DNA of 64,000 bases, taken from contig NZ_JAFQ01000004.1 in the NCBI RefSeq assembly GCF_000526215.1, positions 1,674,001 to 1,738,000 on the forward strand, in the 5' to 3' direction. Of the stretch, positions 36,060 through 45,110 are shown one piece after another. This DNA comes from Nocardia sp. BMG51109. GTDB lineage: Bacteria; Actinomycetota; Actinomycetes; Mycobacteriales; Mycobacteriaceae. Every line of letters begins with the position of its first letter. Within the stretch, counting starts at the first letter, position 1. The translations under genes and the position numbers were made by a program. Below the pieces are notes generated by a model, which was not told the origin of the DNA, searched no databases, and was given only the letters and a program-made list of their open reading frames with translations.

Positions 36060-36540
36060 AGATCGGACACCGTAGATCGACGTGAGCGATCTGCCACCGC
36101 GCGCTGCGGCGCTCGATCGGGTGACCGAGCGGCTGCTCGATCCGCTGAATTCTATAGCGGACCGTATTTTTGTGTAGACCAAGGGTTTTCGCGGTGGCAT
36201 CCGGACCGCGACGGCAGCGCGGGTAGGCGTGCGGACGCAGCATCCGGGAGCACCGGTACGCCCCAGTTCACGATCGATCAGCGCCCGCATCGCCGCCGAG
36301 GACCACCAGGGCGTGTGCCCGGGTGCTCGCCTCCAGATCCCGGCGCATTTCACGATCGGCCAATTCCGGGATGCGCCGGATGATCGACTCGTCGAGCCGG
36401 TGCACCGCGTGTTCGAGGGTTTCGGTGCGCAGGGTCTCGGCGACGAAGTCGACGATCCACCGGCGAACCGGCACGTCGGTCGCCCCGATCGCCCTGGGAA
36501 ACCTCCGAACTTGTTCTCCCGAGCACAAGATCACCCACAC
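36060..36540 (-). pseudogene. remnant of a PucR-family transcriptional regulator
   Basis: Reading the minus strand from 36540, 90 codons resemble the N-terminal RsbRD-like domain of PucR regulators (VDFVAETLRTETLEHAVHRL, ASTRAHALVVLGG) and end at a TGA at 36268. The same frame resumes at 36243 and encodes the C-terminal PucR helix-turn-helix (TAKTLGLHKNTVRYRIQRIE, then LGHPIERRSARWQIAHVDL). The central few hundred residues are missing, and the end has lost its stop and runs on towards the DUF2277 gene. This is a deletion-type pseudogene. Confidence 0.75.
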
Positions 36541-36644
36541 CGGTTGACAGTAGAAGCCGAGAACTCGACCGGCGATTGTGTCACGATCATAGGTCAGTGA
36601 AGTAGTTCACAGTCGCACCGCAGCGCACCTGGGAAGAGCAGATC

Positions 36645-38987
36645 GTGACGAATACCGACCCGGCCCCCGAGGCGAGAGACCCGGGGAACTCCCCGGATGC
36701 CGCCGGCGACTCCGACGGCCGGACCCCGGCCCGCAAGGCCACCGGTTCCCGCGCCGCGGCGAAGACCCCGGCAAAGAAGACCCCGGCAAAGAAGACCGCG
36801 GCGAAAAAAGCTCCAGCGAAAAAAGCTCCGGCGAAAAAGGCCGCGGCGAAGACATCGGAGCCGACGAAGGCCACGGCGAAGAAGACCGCGGCGGAGAAAC
36901 CGACGCCGGCGAAGCCCCCGGCCAAGAAGACCGCAGCAGAGCAGACCGCGCCGGAGGAGAAGGCAGCGCCGGAAGAGGCCGCACCGAAGGACACCTCGGA
37001 CAAGAAGGCACCGCCGAGGAAGACACCGCGAAAAGCGGCCCCCCGGAAGCGAACCGAGCCGAAAGACACCACCTCGAACAAGCCCCGGGCAGCCGAACCA
37101 CGGACGAACAACCGCACCGGATCGCCGCCGACCGAGGCCACCGAAACACCGACCACCGAGGCACAGCCGACCGACGTCACCGAACCGCGGGAAACGGCGC
37201 CCAGGAAGCGACAGACCGCCGCGAACGCCGAGCCCCGAGCAACCGAGACGACCGGTCCACAGGCAGCCGAGGCCACCGAACCACCAGCGACCGGGACCAC
37301 CGAACCGCAGGCAGCCGCGACCACCGATGCATCGGCGACCACTGCGCCGCAGGGAACGACGACGATCCCCGAGCGACAGCCGGCCGAGAGCGCCGAACCG
37401 CAGGCCGCCGAAGCAGACGGACCACAGGCGGCCGAGGCAGACGGACCGCAGGCGGCCGAGATCGAGGTTCACAACCCCGCGACCGGCGAGGAGGTCGGCC
37501 GGGTGACCGTGGATTCCGCGGACGAGGTCGCGGCGAAGGTCGATCGGTTGCGGCAGCACCAGCCGGAATGGGAGGCCATCGGTCCCGCGGGCCGCAAGCG
37601 GTGGCTGCTGAAGTTGCAGGACTGGCTGATCGACAACACCGATCACCTGGCCGACGTGCTGCAGTCGGAGACCGGCAAGCCGCGGATGGACGCGCTCATC
37701 GACCCCGGCTTCGCGGTGGATCTGATCGGCTACTACGCGCGCCGGGCCGGGAAGTTCCTCGCCGACGAGCATCCGTCACCGCACAGCCCGCTGGCCCGGG
37801 TCAAGCGGCTCACCACCGTCTATCGGCCGTACCCGGTCGTCGGGGTGATCACGCCCTGGAACTTCCCGCTGGCCATGCCTGCACTGGACGTGATTCCGGC
37901 GCTCGCGGCGGGCGCCGCGGTACTGCTCAAGCCGTCGGAGGTGACGCCGCTGTCGGCCCTGGAGCTGGCCCGCGGCTGGTCCGAGATCGGCGCGCCGCCG
38001 GTGCTGTCGGTGTCCACCGGCGCCGCGGAAACCGGTGCGGCCGTGGTGAATACCGTCGATTACGTGCAGTTCACCGGATCCACCCGGACCGGCCGGGCGA
38101 TCGCCGCGGCATGCGCGGAGCGGCTCGTTCCCTACAGCCTGGAGCTCGGTGGCAAGGATCCGGCGCTGGTGCTCGCCGACGCCGATCTCGATCGCGCCGC
38201 CTACGGCATCGCGTTCGGTGGCCTGTTCAATGCCGGGCAGGTGTGCATCTCGGTGGAGCGGGTGTACGTCGAGGCACCGGTGTACGACGAATTCGTCACC
38301 AAGCTGACCGAGCACGTCCGCGAATTACGCCAGGGCGCCGACGGCCGCGAATCCCGTTACGACATCGGCGCTCTCGCCAGTCACGCGCAGCGCGACGTCG
38401 TAACCCGCCACGTCGATGACGCGATCGCCAAGGGCGCGAGGGCCGTGACCGGAGGCAGGCCGACCGGCGTCGGCACCTTCTTCGAACCGACCGTGCTGGT
38501 GGATGTCGACCACGGCATGGCGTGCATGACCGAGGAGACCTTCGGCCCGACCCTGCCGGTCATGAAGGTGGCCGACGAGGCCGAAGCCGTTGCGCTGGCG
38601 AATGATTCGATCTACGGGCTGTCGGCGTCGGTGTGGACCGGCGACCGGGCGCGCGGCGAACGCATTGCGCGGCAACTGGATGCGGGCGCGGTGAACGTCA
38701 ACGACGTCTTCGCCAACCTGTTCAACTTCGCGCTGCCGATGGGTGGCTGGCAGCAGTCCGGCGTCGGCGCCCGGTGGGGCGGCGCGGAGGGGCTGCGGAA
38801 GTACTGCCGCAAGCAGGCGGTCACCGCCCCGATACTGCCGACCCAGCAGAAGGAACTGTTCTGGTTCCCCTACAGCACAAGGAAACTCGGCTTCGCGTTG
38901 ACGGCCATGCGCGCGGCCGGCGCCCGCGGCCTGCGGCGCCTGGGAGTCCGGGACGTGATCAACACCGTGGGAGGTAAGGGCAAGTGA
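36645..38987 (+). CDS. aldehyde dehydrogenase with histone-H1-like N-terminal tail
   Basis: A 780-residue fusion. Residues 1-270 are disordered, rich in Ala, Lys, Pro, Thr and Glu, with PAKKTPAKKTAAKKAPAKK-type repeats (about 42-66) like histone H1 or the HupB tail, then Glu/Thr/Ala repeats such as EADGPQAA. Residues 272-745 form a complete NAD(P)-dependent aldehyde dehydrogenase: GVITPWNFPLAMP, general base Glu500 in LELGGKDP and nucleophile Cys534 in NAGQVCIS. GTG 36645 has GGGAAGAG at about 6 nt, supporting translation of the tail. The stop overlaps the start of an SDR gene (GTGA), so the two oxidoreductases are coupled. Substrate is unknown; the tail could bind nucleic acid or polyanions. 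Confidence 0.9.
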   Translation: MTNTDPAPEARDPGNSPDAAGDSDGRTPARKATGSRAAAKTPAKKTPAKKTAAKKAPAKKAPAKKAAAKTSEPTKATAKKTAAEKPTPAKPPAKKTAAEQTAPEEKAAPEEAAPKDTSDKKAPPRKTPRKAAPRKRTEPKDTTSNKPRAAEPRTNNRTGSPPTEATETPTTEAQPTDVTEPRETAPRKRQTAANAEPRATETTGPQAAEATEPPATGTTEPQAAATTDASATTAPQGTTTIPERQPAESAEPQAAEADGPQAAEADGPQAAEIEVHNPATGEEVGRVTVDSADEVAAKVDRLRQHQPEWEAIGPAGRKRWLLKLQDWLIDNTDHLADVLQSETGKPRMDALIDPGFAVDLIGYYARRAGKFLADEHPSPHSPLARVKRLTTVYRPYPVVGVITPWNFPLAMPALDVIPALAAGAAVLLKPSEVTPLSALELARGWSEIGAPPVLSVSTGAAETGAAVVNTVDYVQFTGSTRTGRAIAAACAERLVPYSLELGGKDPALVLADADLDRAAYGIAFGGLFNAGQVCISVERVYVEAPVYDEFVTKLTEHVRELRQGADGRESRYDIGALASHAQRDVVTRHVDDAIAKGARAVTGGRPTGVGTFFEPTVLVDVDHGMACMTEETFGPTLPVMKVADEAEAVALANDSIYGLSASVWTGDRARGERIARQLDAGAVNVNDVFANLFNFALPMGGWQQSGVGARWGGAEGLRKYCRKQAVTAPILPTQQKELFWFPYSTRKLGFALTAMRAAGARGLRRLGVRDVINTVGGKGK

Positions 38988-39823
38988 CGGAGTTCGGAAC
39001 GATCCGCGGCAAGGTAGTCGTCATCACCGGTGGAGCCCGCGGGATCGGCCTCGCCACGGCCACCGCGCTGCAGCGGTTGGGCGCGAGGATCGCCATCGGC
39101 GACGTGGACGAGACAGCGGTGAAGGAGTCCGGCACCGCGCGGGAGTTCGACCACTACGGTCGGCTCGACGTCACCGATCAGCAGTCGTTCGCGAATTTCC
39201 TCGACGAGGTGGAGCGGCAGCTGGGCCCGATCGACGTGCTGATCAACAATGCCGGAATCATGCCGACCGGCAAGCTGATCGACGAGCCGGACGCGCTCAC
39301 CCGGCGCATTCTCGACATCAACGTGTACGGCGTGATCCTGGGTTCGAAGCTGGCGCTGGAGCGCATGCTGCCGCGCCACAGCGGGCATGTCGTCAATATC
39401 GCCTCGCTGGCCGGCGAGACCCACATTCCGGGCCTGGCCACCTACAACGCCAGTAAGCACGCGGTGCTCGGCTTCACCGACACGCTGCGAGAGGAGTATC
39501 GCGGCAGCGGCGTGTCGTTCTCCTCGGTGCTGCCGACGCTGACGAACACCGACCTGGGCTCGGGCGTGACGGCGCCGAAGCTGCTGCGGCCCGCCGAGCC
39601 GCAGGAGATCGCGGAGGCCATCACCAAGCTGCTCGTCCAGCCCCGCTCCAAGGTCCGGATCACCCGCGTGGCGGGGGTGTTCTCGCAGGTCTTCGGCCTG
39701 ATGCCGCAATCGGTCGCCGACAGCATCGGCCGGGCGATGGGTTCGCAGCGCGCCTTCCTCGACGACGTCGACTCGGGCGTCCGCAAGGCCTACGAGCAAC
39801 GCGTGCGCACCGGGACGGAGTAG
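38984..39823 (+). CDS. short-chain dehydrogenase/reductase
   Basis: A 279-residue classical SDR: cofactor motif TGGARGIG (residues 15-22), NNAG, Ser in NIASLAG and the YNASK active site. A C-terminal extension after residue 225 (RVAGVFSQVFGLMPQSVADS) is typical of SDRs that act on lipophilic substrates. Its GTG overlaps the aldehyde dehydrogenase stop by 4 nt. An alcohol-to-aldehyde-to-acid relay with the upstream enzyme is plausible but inferred. Confidence 0.92.
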   Translation: MTEFGTIRGKVVVITGGARGIGLATATALQRLGARIAIGDVDETAVKESGTAREFDHYGRLDVTDQQSFANFLDEVERQLGPIDVLINNAGIMPTGKLIDEPDALTRRILDINVYGVILGSKLALERMLPRHSGHVVNIASLAGETHIPGLATYNASKHAVLGFTDTLREEYRGSGVSFSSVLPTLTNTDLGSGVTAPKLLRPAEPQEIAEAITKLLVQPRSKVRITRVAGVFSQVFGLMPQSVADSIGRAMGSQRAFLDDVDSGVRKAYEQRVRTGTE

Positions 39824-39870
39824 ACCGCGCCGGTCCGCCCGGACGGGGCCTCGGTGGTTACTCTCGCCCT

Positions 39871-40758
39871 ATGGCCACAGCGGTGTTCGTCGGGCTCACT
39901 ACGCTCGATATCGCGTACGCGGTGCGGCGCTATCCGGACGAGGACAGTAAGACCCAGGCGCAAAACCAGTTTCTGGGGGCGGGCGGGCCGGCGGCCAATG
40001 CCGCGGTGGCCTGCGCGTTCCTGTCCGGCCGCACCCCGGCGCTGATCACCGCGCTCGGCGAACATCCACTGGCACAGATGATCCGGCGCGACCTCGACGA
40101 TCACGGGGTCGCCCCGCTGGATGTCACGCCGGCGAGCGGCCGTCAACCGCCGGTCTCGTCCATCGTCGTGGCGACCGAGACGGGCACCCGCACCATCGTG
40201 TCGCTGGACGGCGCGGAGATATCGGCGCCGTTCGAGGCGGGCCAGCTCGGGCCGCTCAACGACGCCGCCGTCCTGCTGATCGATGGCCACTATCCCGAAC
40301 TCGCGATCGGATTCGCCACGGCCGCCAGGAAATCCGGGGTCACGGTGGTGCTGGACGCCGGTCGGTGGCGGCCGGTGCACGCCGAATTGCTGCCGCTGAC
40401 CGATATCGCGATCTGCTCGGCCGCCTTCGCACCGCCGGACACCGACGGCTCCCCCGACCAGGTACTCGACCGGCTGCGCGCCCACGGCGTACGCCAGGCG
40501 GCGATCACGCGGGGCGGCGGTTCGATGCACTGTTCGGCCGATGGCCACCGGGTCGACATCGAGACGCCCGCCGCGACCGCCGTCGATACGCTGGGCGCGG
40601 GCGATATTCTGCACGGCGCCTTTTGCCACTATCACAGTGCCGGGCAACCGTTCCCGGAGGCGCTACGCAACGCGGCGGCCGTCGCGACGCTGTCGTGCGA
40701 ATATCTCGGTACCCGAGAATGGATGCGGCACCTGCCTTCTCGGCCTCCGCGGACATGA
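39871..40758 (+). CDS. PfkB-family carbohydrate/nucleoside kinase
   Basis: A 295-residue ribokinase-like protein: N-terminal GAGGPAANAAVACAFL (about 36-51) and C-terminal anion-hole/catalytic motif AVDTLGAGDILHGAF, whose Asp is the catalytic base. Substrate (sugar or nucleoside) cannot be told. It converges on the P-loop kinase gene with 8 bp between stops. Confidence 0.92.
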   Translation: MATAVFVGLTTLDIAYAVRRYPDEDSKTQAQNQFLGAGGPAANAAVACAFLSGRTPALITALGEHPLAQMIRRDLDDHGVAPLDVTPASGRQPPVSSIVVATETGTRTIVSLDGAEISAPFEAGQLGPLNDAAVLLIDGHYPELAIGFATAARKSGVTVVLDAGRWRPVHAELLPLTDIAICSAAFAPPDTDGSPDQVLDRLRAHGVRQAAITRGGGSMHCSADGHRVDIETPAATAVDTLGAGDILHGAFCHYHSAGQPFPEALRNAAAVATLSCEYLGTREWMRHLPSRPPRT

Positions 40759-40766
40759 CCAGCCGA

Positions 40767-41447
40767 TCAGAGGACGCGGTAGCGCCGCCCGGCGGCCCGC
40801 AGCACCAGATCCGCGCGCTCGCGGGTGGTGGCGACGAGTTCGGCGTTCAGCAGATCGCTGTCGGCCACCTTCGACCGGGCGAACTGCTCGCTCTTACCGC
40901 CGTGAACATGTCGGCGCACCAGGCGTTTTCGTAGTACATCGGCGGGGGCGTCGACATACCAGACCTCGTCGAGGTACTCCCGCACCGAGGACCAGCCGGC
41001 CGGCCCGACATCGTCGAACAGCAGGAAGTTTCCCTCGGTGATGGCGATCCGCTGCCGGTCGAACACCACCCCGCCGGGCACCGGCTCGTGCCGCAGGCGG
41101 TCGTAGGAGGGCAACGAAACACGCTGTCCCGGTGGCGTTTCCCGGAGGGTGCGCAGGCCGTCCAGATATCCGGCGACGTCGAAGGTATCGGGCTCGCCCT
41201 TGCGGGCCAGCGCGCCCGCGACCCGCAGTTCCGCGTTGGTCAGGTGAAATCCGTCCATCGGCGCCACCTCGGCCACGGCCTTGCCGGCCTGCTCGTTCAC
41301 GGTGTCGCGCAGGGCCGCGGCCAGCGTCGACTTGCCCGCGCCGGGCGGCCCGGCGATGCCGAGCACGTAACGACCGTCCCGGTTCGCGGCCCGGTCGCGC
41401 ACGCGCGCCGCCAGTTCCGTCAGCGATATCTCGCCCTCACCGACCAC
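40767..41447 (-). CDS. uridine-kinase-like P-loop kinase
   Basis: A 226-residue P-loop protein with Walker A GPPGAGKS (33-40), the DGFHLTN segment seen in the uridine kinase/pantothenate kinase/phosphoribulokinase superfamily, TFDVAGYLDGL, and an RRHVHGGKSEQFARSKVADS lid. It belongs to the nucleoside/nucleotide kinase family of unclear substrate, often linked to sugar metabolism. GTG 41447 is the likely start. Its proximity to a PfkB kinase may be coincidental. Confidence 0.85.
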   Translation of the reverse strand: MVGEGEISLTELAARVRDRAANRDGRYVLGIAGPPGAGKSTLAAALRDTVNEQAGKAVAEVAPMDGFHLTNAELRVAGALARKGEPDTFDVAGYLDGLRTLRETPPGQRVSLPSYDRLRHEPVPGGVVFDRQRIAITEGNFLLFDDVGPAGWSSVREYLDEVWYVDAPADVLRKRLVRRHVHGGKSEQFARSKVADSDLLNAELVATTRERADLVLRAAGRRYRVL

Positions 41448-41510
41448 GTGCCCGACCCTACCGGGACCGCCGGCCGATCCCGCCAGTCGGCCTGTCCCCG
41501 CCGCATCCCT

Positions 41511-41532
41511 CCCCAGCCGTCCACGGCTGGGG
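41511..41532. terminator. hairpin downstream of the cyclase operon
   Basis: CCCCAGCCGT (41511-41520) and ACGGCTGGGG (41523-41532) form a perfect stem with a very short loop. It lies in the 333-bp gap between the cyclase stop (41781) and the next minus-strand gene (41447). The rest of the gap shows no gene. Confidence 0.5.
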
Positions 41533-41780
41533 AACGCGCACGAACCATCCGAGCGCCACCACACCGACACAGCCGAACACCGTCATATCGGCGCTCTCGG
41601 CCGGAATCCGTCTACAACACGGGTATCCCGGCCGAGGGTGCCGGAATGACTGTCGAGTGGTGGGCAGCGGCACCACTATCCGAACGACACAACGATCCGA
41701 TCGGCCCGGCCGCCGGCTCCCCAAGCGGCACCGGTTCCCTGAGCGAATCGGGCGCATCGGCCGGCACCGTCGGCGGCCGC

Positions 41781-42491
41781 TCAGCACGGAATCAGCGCAT
41801 ACACTCCCGCGGGCGACCCCGATCCGCCGCGGTGAATCGCACCACCCGCCAGCACCCACGCACCGGTATCCGGCAGGTCGGCGAGGTTGGCGAGGCATTC
41901 GAGGCTGATGCGGTGCTCGCGATACAGCAGCTTGGATACGGTGTAGGACTCGTCGGTGCCGAGATCGGGCCCGAACGTGTCGATCCCCAGGGCTCCCCGG
42001 CGTCCCAATCGGCCGGTGTCGAGCAGCCAGCGCACCGCCGCTGGCGCGAATCCCGGCTGGTGACCCGAGAATTCACCCGTTCCGGCGAAAGCGGGTGTGC
42101 CCCACAGCCCGTCCCACCCGGTCCAGGCGACGACGGCGGCGCCGCGCGGAATCGGCCCGAACCGCCGCTCCCAGGACTGGAGATCCGCCACGGTGATCGC
42201 GTAGTCCCGATTCCCCGAGCACTGCGCGCGGACATCGATCCGCACTGCCGGAAGCAGCAGGTCCTCGGGGCCGAGCCGATCAGCGGCGAGGCCGTCCGGA
42301 TCGAAGTGAATCGGTGCGCCCCAATGAGTCCCGGTGTGCTCGCCCTGACACACCCGGCGCAGGTAGTACCCGTCGTGTTCGATGGTGGCGACGGTCTCGG
42401 CGGTGAACTCGGGATCGCCCGGGTACAACGGTGTCGTAGCCGGGTCGTGCACATGCGACAGGTTCACGATCCGCGCGAACGGCGCGGTCAC
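41781..42491 (-). CDS. cyclase family protein (kynurenine-formamidase-like)
   Basis: A 236-residue cyclase-superfamily (PF04199-type) hydrolase. The metal-binding motif is HTGTHWGAPIHF (His52, His56, His62) where the family consensus has Asp in place of Gly58. Further on there is TGWDGLWG and a GIDTFGPD segment. Such proteins hydrolyse N-formylkynurenine, cyclic amides or related substrates. GTG 42491 overlaps the stop of the membrane kinase gene (GTGA), so the two are co-translated, an unusual partnership. Confidence 0.85.
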   Translation of the reverse strand: MTAPFARIVNLSHVHDPATTPLYPGDPEFTAETVATIEHDGYYLRRVCQGEHTGTHWGAPIHFDPDGLAADRLGPEDLLLPAVRIDVRAQCSGNRDYAITVADLQSWERRFGPIPRGAAVVAWTGWDGLWGTPAFAGTGEFSGHQPGFAPAAVRWLLDTGRLGRRGALGIDTFGPDLGTDESYTVSKLLYREHRISLECLANLADLPDTGAWVLAGGAIHRGGSGSPAGVYALIPC

Positions 42492-44938
42492 TTGCTCCCC
42501 TTGAAATGCGACATGCGCTGAGCCGCAGCGGGGTCCACCACCCGCTCCAGGGCGCGCAGATCGGCCTCGAGCGCCCGGAACAGCACATAGGACGCCACGA
42601 ACGCGACGATCGCGCCCACACTCAGCACCCGGACCGCCACGACCACCCGCGGAATATCTTCCGGCGGAAGCAGAGTCACCCCGGCGACCGCGAGCAGCGG
42701 TACCGATGCCGCCACCGCCAGGTAACTGGTGGCGCGCCGGCCCAATCGGCGCAGCCGTTGCGCATCGCCGGCGCTGACGTCGCCGTGCCGCAGGAACACC
42801 GGATAGATGCAGCGCATCGTGTACAGCGCCACCAGGAAGAACGGATAGGCCACCGCCATCGCGCCGCACACCAGGACCGAGGACAGAAAATGCAGCACGG
42901 CCTGCATGCCGACCTCCCCGGTGGCCAGCCGCAGCGCGACCGGAAAGGTGATCGCGGCAACAACCCACGCCGAAAAGGCCACCATCACCACACGATCCGC
43001 CATCAGCAGCGCATCCACCCGCGCTCGCGCCAGCTCCGCCGGATCGTATTCGCGTCCCCGGCTCAGCCCTCGCGGCACCGTGATCAGGCGGCGAGACAGA
43101 TACGCCAGCACCGCGACTCCGATCGGCCACAGTACCGCGTTCACCGCAGCCGTCACGAGAATGAACGTCTGCTGGGACGGCTGGCCCAGCCGCTCGATGA
43201 TCAGCGACCTGTTGTGCTGGATGTTGTACAGCGCCGCGGCCACATTCGGAATCGCGATGGCCAGTGCACCCAGCGGCACCCGCCACGCCCGCAGCAACAG
43301 CCGCCAGCTGCCCGGCGGCGGATCGACCAGATCACGCGCCCGTTCATCCAGGCACAGCTGTAGCTGCTGTGCCAGCTTCTCCCCACTCGCCCAGCGGTTT
43401 TCACGTTCAGCCGCCAAGCAGGTCAGCAGCACCCGGCGCAGTGCCGCCGGGCAGTCGGCCGGAAGTTGTTCCAGCGCCTCGTCCTCCACTCCGGCGCGAC
43501 GCCGCCGCAGCATCCTGGCCAGGGTCGTCGCATCACCGTACTCGTCGGCCGTATCGTCGTCGAAAGGCTTTGCGCCGGTGAGCAGTTCCCACAGGACGAC
43601 GCCGAGGGAGTAGATGTCCGCGCGGGTGTCCAGATCATCGGCCGTGCGGTCACAGCCGGGATGACATGCCTCCAGCTGCTCCGGCGACATGTAGGACAGC
43701 GAACCGCCGAAGTAGGCGACCGGACTCGTGCCGGTCAGGGTGCGGCTGAAGCTGATATTGAAATCGGCCAGCTTGGGCACCGCCTCCGCGGTGAGCAACA
43801 CGTTGGCCGGCTTCACATCGCGATGCAGCACTCCCTGCACGTCGGCGTACGCCAGCGCCTCGGCCAGCCGCCGCCCCAGCCACGCCACGGTCTCCGGCCA
43901 GGACAGGCCGGCGATCTCGGCGCGCACGCTGGAGTCGGTGGGCCGGATCTCCCCCTTCTCCTCCATCGCGGCGTCGACGGCGTCCAACAGCAGCCGCCCG
44001 CTGCGCAGCGCCGCCGGGGTGGCGCGCACCCAGCGCAACACCCCGAGCAGGGTGCCGCCGGGCAGAAATTGCATGTACAGCAGGCGAAGTCGGCGTGCCC
44101 GCGGATCGGTGCCCGCGGCCGGATCGAATTCCTCGAGCAGCCGCTGGTCGAAGACCCGCACGATGTAGTCGTGGTCGAGCTGGGCCAGCGTCTGCGGTTC
44201 GGCGCCGCGGTCGGCGGACAGCTTCACCGCCACCAGCCGCTGCATACTGCGCTGCCGGGCCAGGAACACCCGCGCGAAAGCGCCGCTGCCCAGCGCCGTC
44301 AGCAGCTCGAAATCGTCGAAGCGCTGGCCGATCTCGATGGCGTCCAGGGCATCGAACCGGCTGCCCGACGGTTCGACGGATTCGACCAGCAGGTCGGCGG
44401 TGGTACGGGTCGACGCGGCGGTCCAGGTGCCCGAATCGTCCGGCGGTCGCGCGGTGTCGGTGAGATCGGGGCCGGCCCGCCGGGTGCTGCGATCCTCGTC
44501 ATCGGCGTTCAGCAGTTCCCGCAGTTGCCGGGCATGCTCCGGATATTCGCGCAGGCATTCGCGCGGATCCACTCGTTCCCCGCTGTGGCGGCGGATCACG
44601 AACTCCTCGTACACCAGGCTTGCCGGAATCGTCTCCGGCGCCAGCTCCGGGAATTCCGCGCAGTATTCGCGCAGCCGCTTGGTCGGTACCGCGGACCGCT
44701 CCGCGCCCGGAGCGGACAAACGAGACAACCACCGGTAGCGCATGTCGATCCGGATCAGCTCGAGCAGGGCGTCCCGCCGCAACGTCCGGGCGTCGGGCAG
44801 GTAGTCGGCGATCACCGGCGGCCGGGAGGCGGACTCCCACGCCGTGGCGAATGCGGACACCGCACCGAATTCGATTCCGGCCGTGGGGCGTCCGAAGAAC
44901 CCACCGAAGTCGGAGCCGTCAACCATATCCGCACCCAT
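42488..44938 (-). CDS. membrane Ser/Thr protein kinase with atypical DFN motif and N-terminal extension
   Basis: An 816-residue protein. Residues 1-205 form an N-terminal region with EEFVIRRHSGERVDPRECLR and EYPEHARQLRELL, reminiscent of the segment before planctomycete-type kinases. The kinase domain (about 210-500) has glycine loop GSGAFARV (217-224), Lys239 in VAVKLS, HRDVKPAN (372-379) and SPE (419-421). The metal-binding DFG is DFN (392-394). Residues about 540-800 hold six transmembrane helices. All catalytic residues except the DFG glycine are present, so it is probably active. It is coupled to a cyclase-family enzyme. ATG 44938 or 44926 is the start. Confidence 0.9.
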   Translation of the reverse strand: MGADMVDGSDFGGFFGRPTAGIEFGAVSAFATAWESASRPPVIADYLPDARTLRRDALLELIRIDMRYRWLSRLSAPGAERSAVPTKRLREYCAEFPELAPETIPASLVYEEFVIRRHSGERVDPRECLREYPEHARQLRELLNADDEDRSTRRAGPDLTDTARPPDDSGTWTAASTRTTADLLVESVEPSGSRFDALDAIEIGQRFDDFELLTALGSGAFARVFLARQRSMQRLVAVKLSADRGAEPQTLAQLDHDYIVRVFDQRLLEEFDPAAGTDPRARRLRLLYMQFLPGGTLLGVLRWVRATPAALRSGRLLLDAVDAAMEEKGEIRPTDSSVRAEIAGLSWPETVAWLGRRLAEALAYADVQGVLHRDVKPANVLLTAEAVPKLADFNISFSRTLTGTSPVAYFGGSLSYMSPEQLEACHPGCDRTADDLDTRADIYSLGVVLWELLTGAKPFDDDTADEYGDATTLARMLRRRRAGVEDEALEQLPADCPAALRRVLLTCLAAERENRWASGEKLAQQLQLCLDERARDLVDPPPGSWRLLLRAWRVPLGALAIAIPNVAAALYNIQHNRSLIIERLGQPSQQTFILVTAAVNAVLWPIGVAVLAYLSRRLITVPRGLSRGREYDPAELARARVDALLMADRVVMVAFSAWVVAAITFPVALRLATGEVGMQAVLHFLSSVLVCGAMAVAYPFFLVALYTMRCIYPVFLRHGDVSAGDAQRLRRLGRRATSYLAVAASVPLLAVAGVTLLPPEDIPRVVVAVRVLSVGAIVAFVASYVLFRALEADLRALERVVDPAAAQRMSHFKGSK

Positions 44939-44951
44939 CCAGACCTGTCGC

Positions 44952-44984
44952 ACCGACCGCGGACCGAAATCCGCACCGGTCGGT
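44952..44984. promoter_or_regulatory. inverted repeat upstream of the kinase gene
   Basis: ACCGACC (44952-44958) with GGTCGGT (44978-44984), and inside it GCGGA (44959-44963) with TCCGC (44970-44974). It lies just upstream of the kinase ATG and in the divergent region shared with the amidase, so it could be an operator or a 5'-UTR hairpin. Confidence 0.35.
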
Positions 44985-45110
44985 CGGCGGTGGGGCGGAT
45001 AGAATCCGCCACACCCGAGACCATCATCCCCGAGCGTTGCCCGAAATGATAATTTGCGCGTCGACACGCAACCACCCCATTTCGACCACGACGCGACGGG
45101 GGCAAGCAGG

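Noticed and set aside
35881..36243. PucR C-terminal helix-turn-helix as a stand-alone gene
   Set aside because: The frame overlaps the DUF2277 gene antisense and lacks a proper stop; it is better explained as part of a pseudogene.
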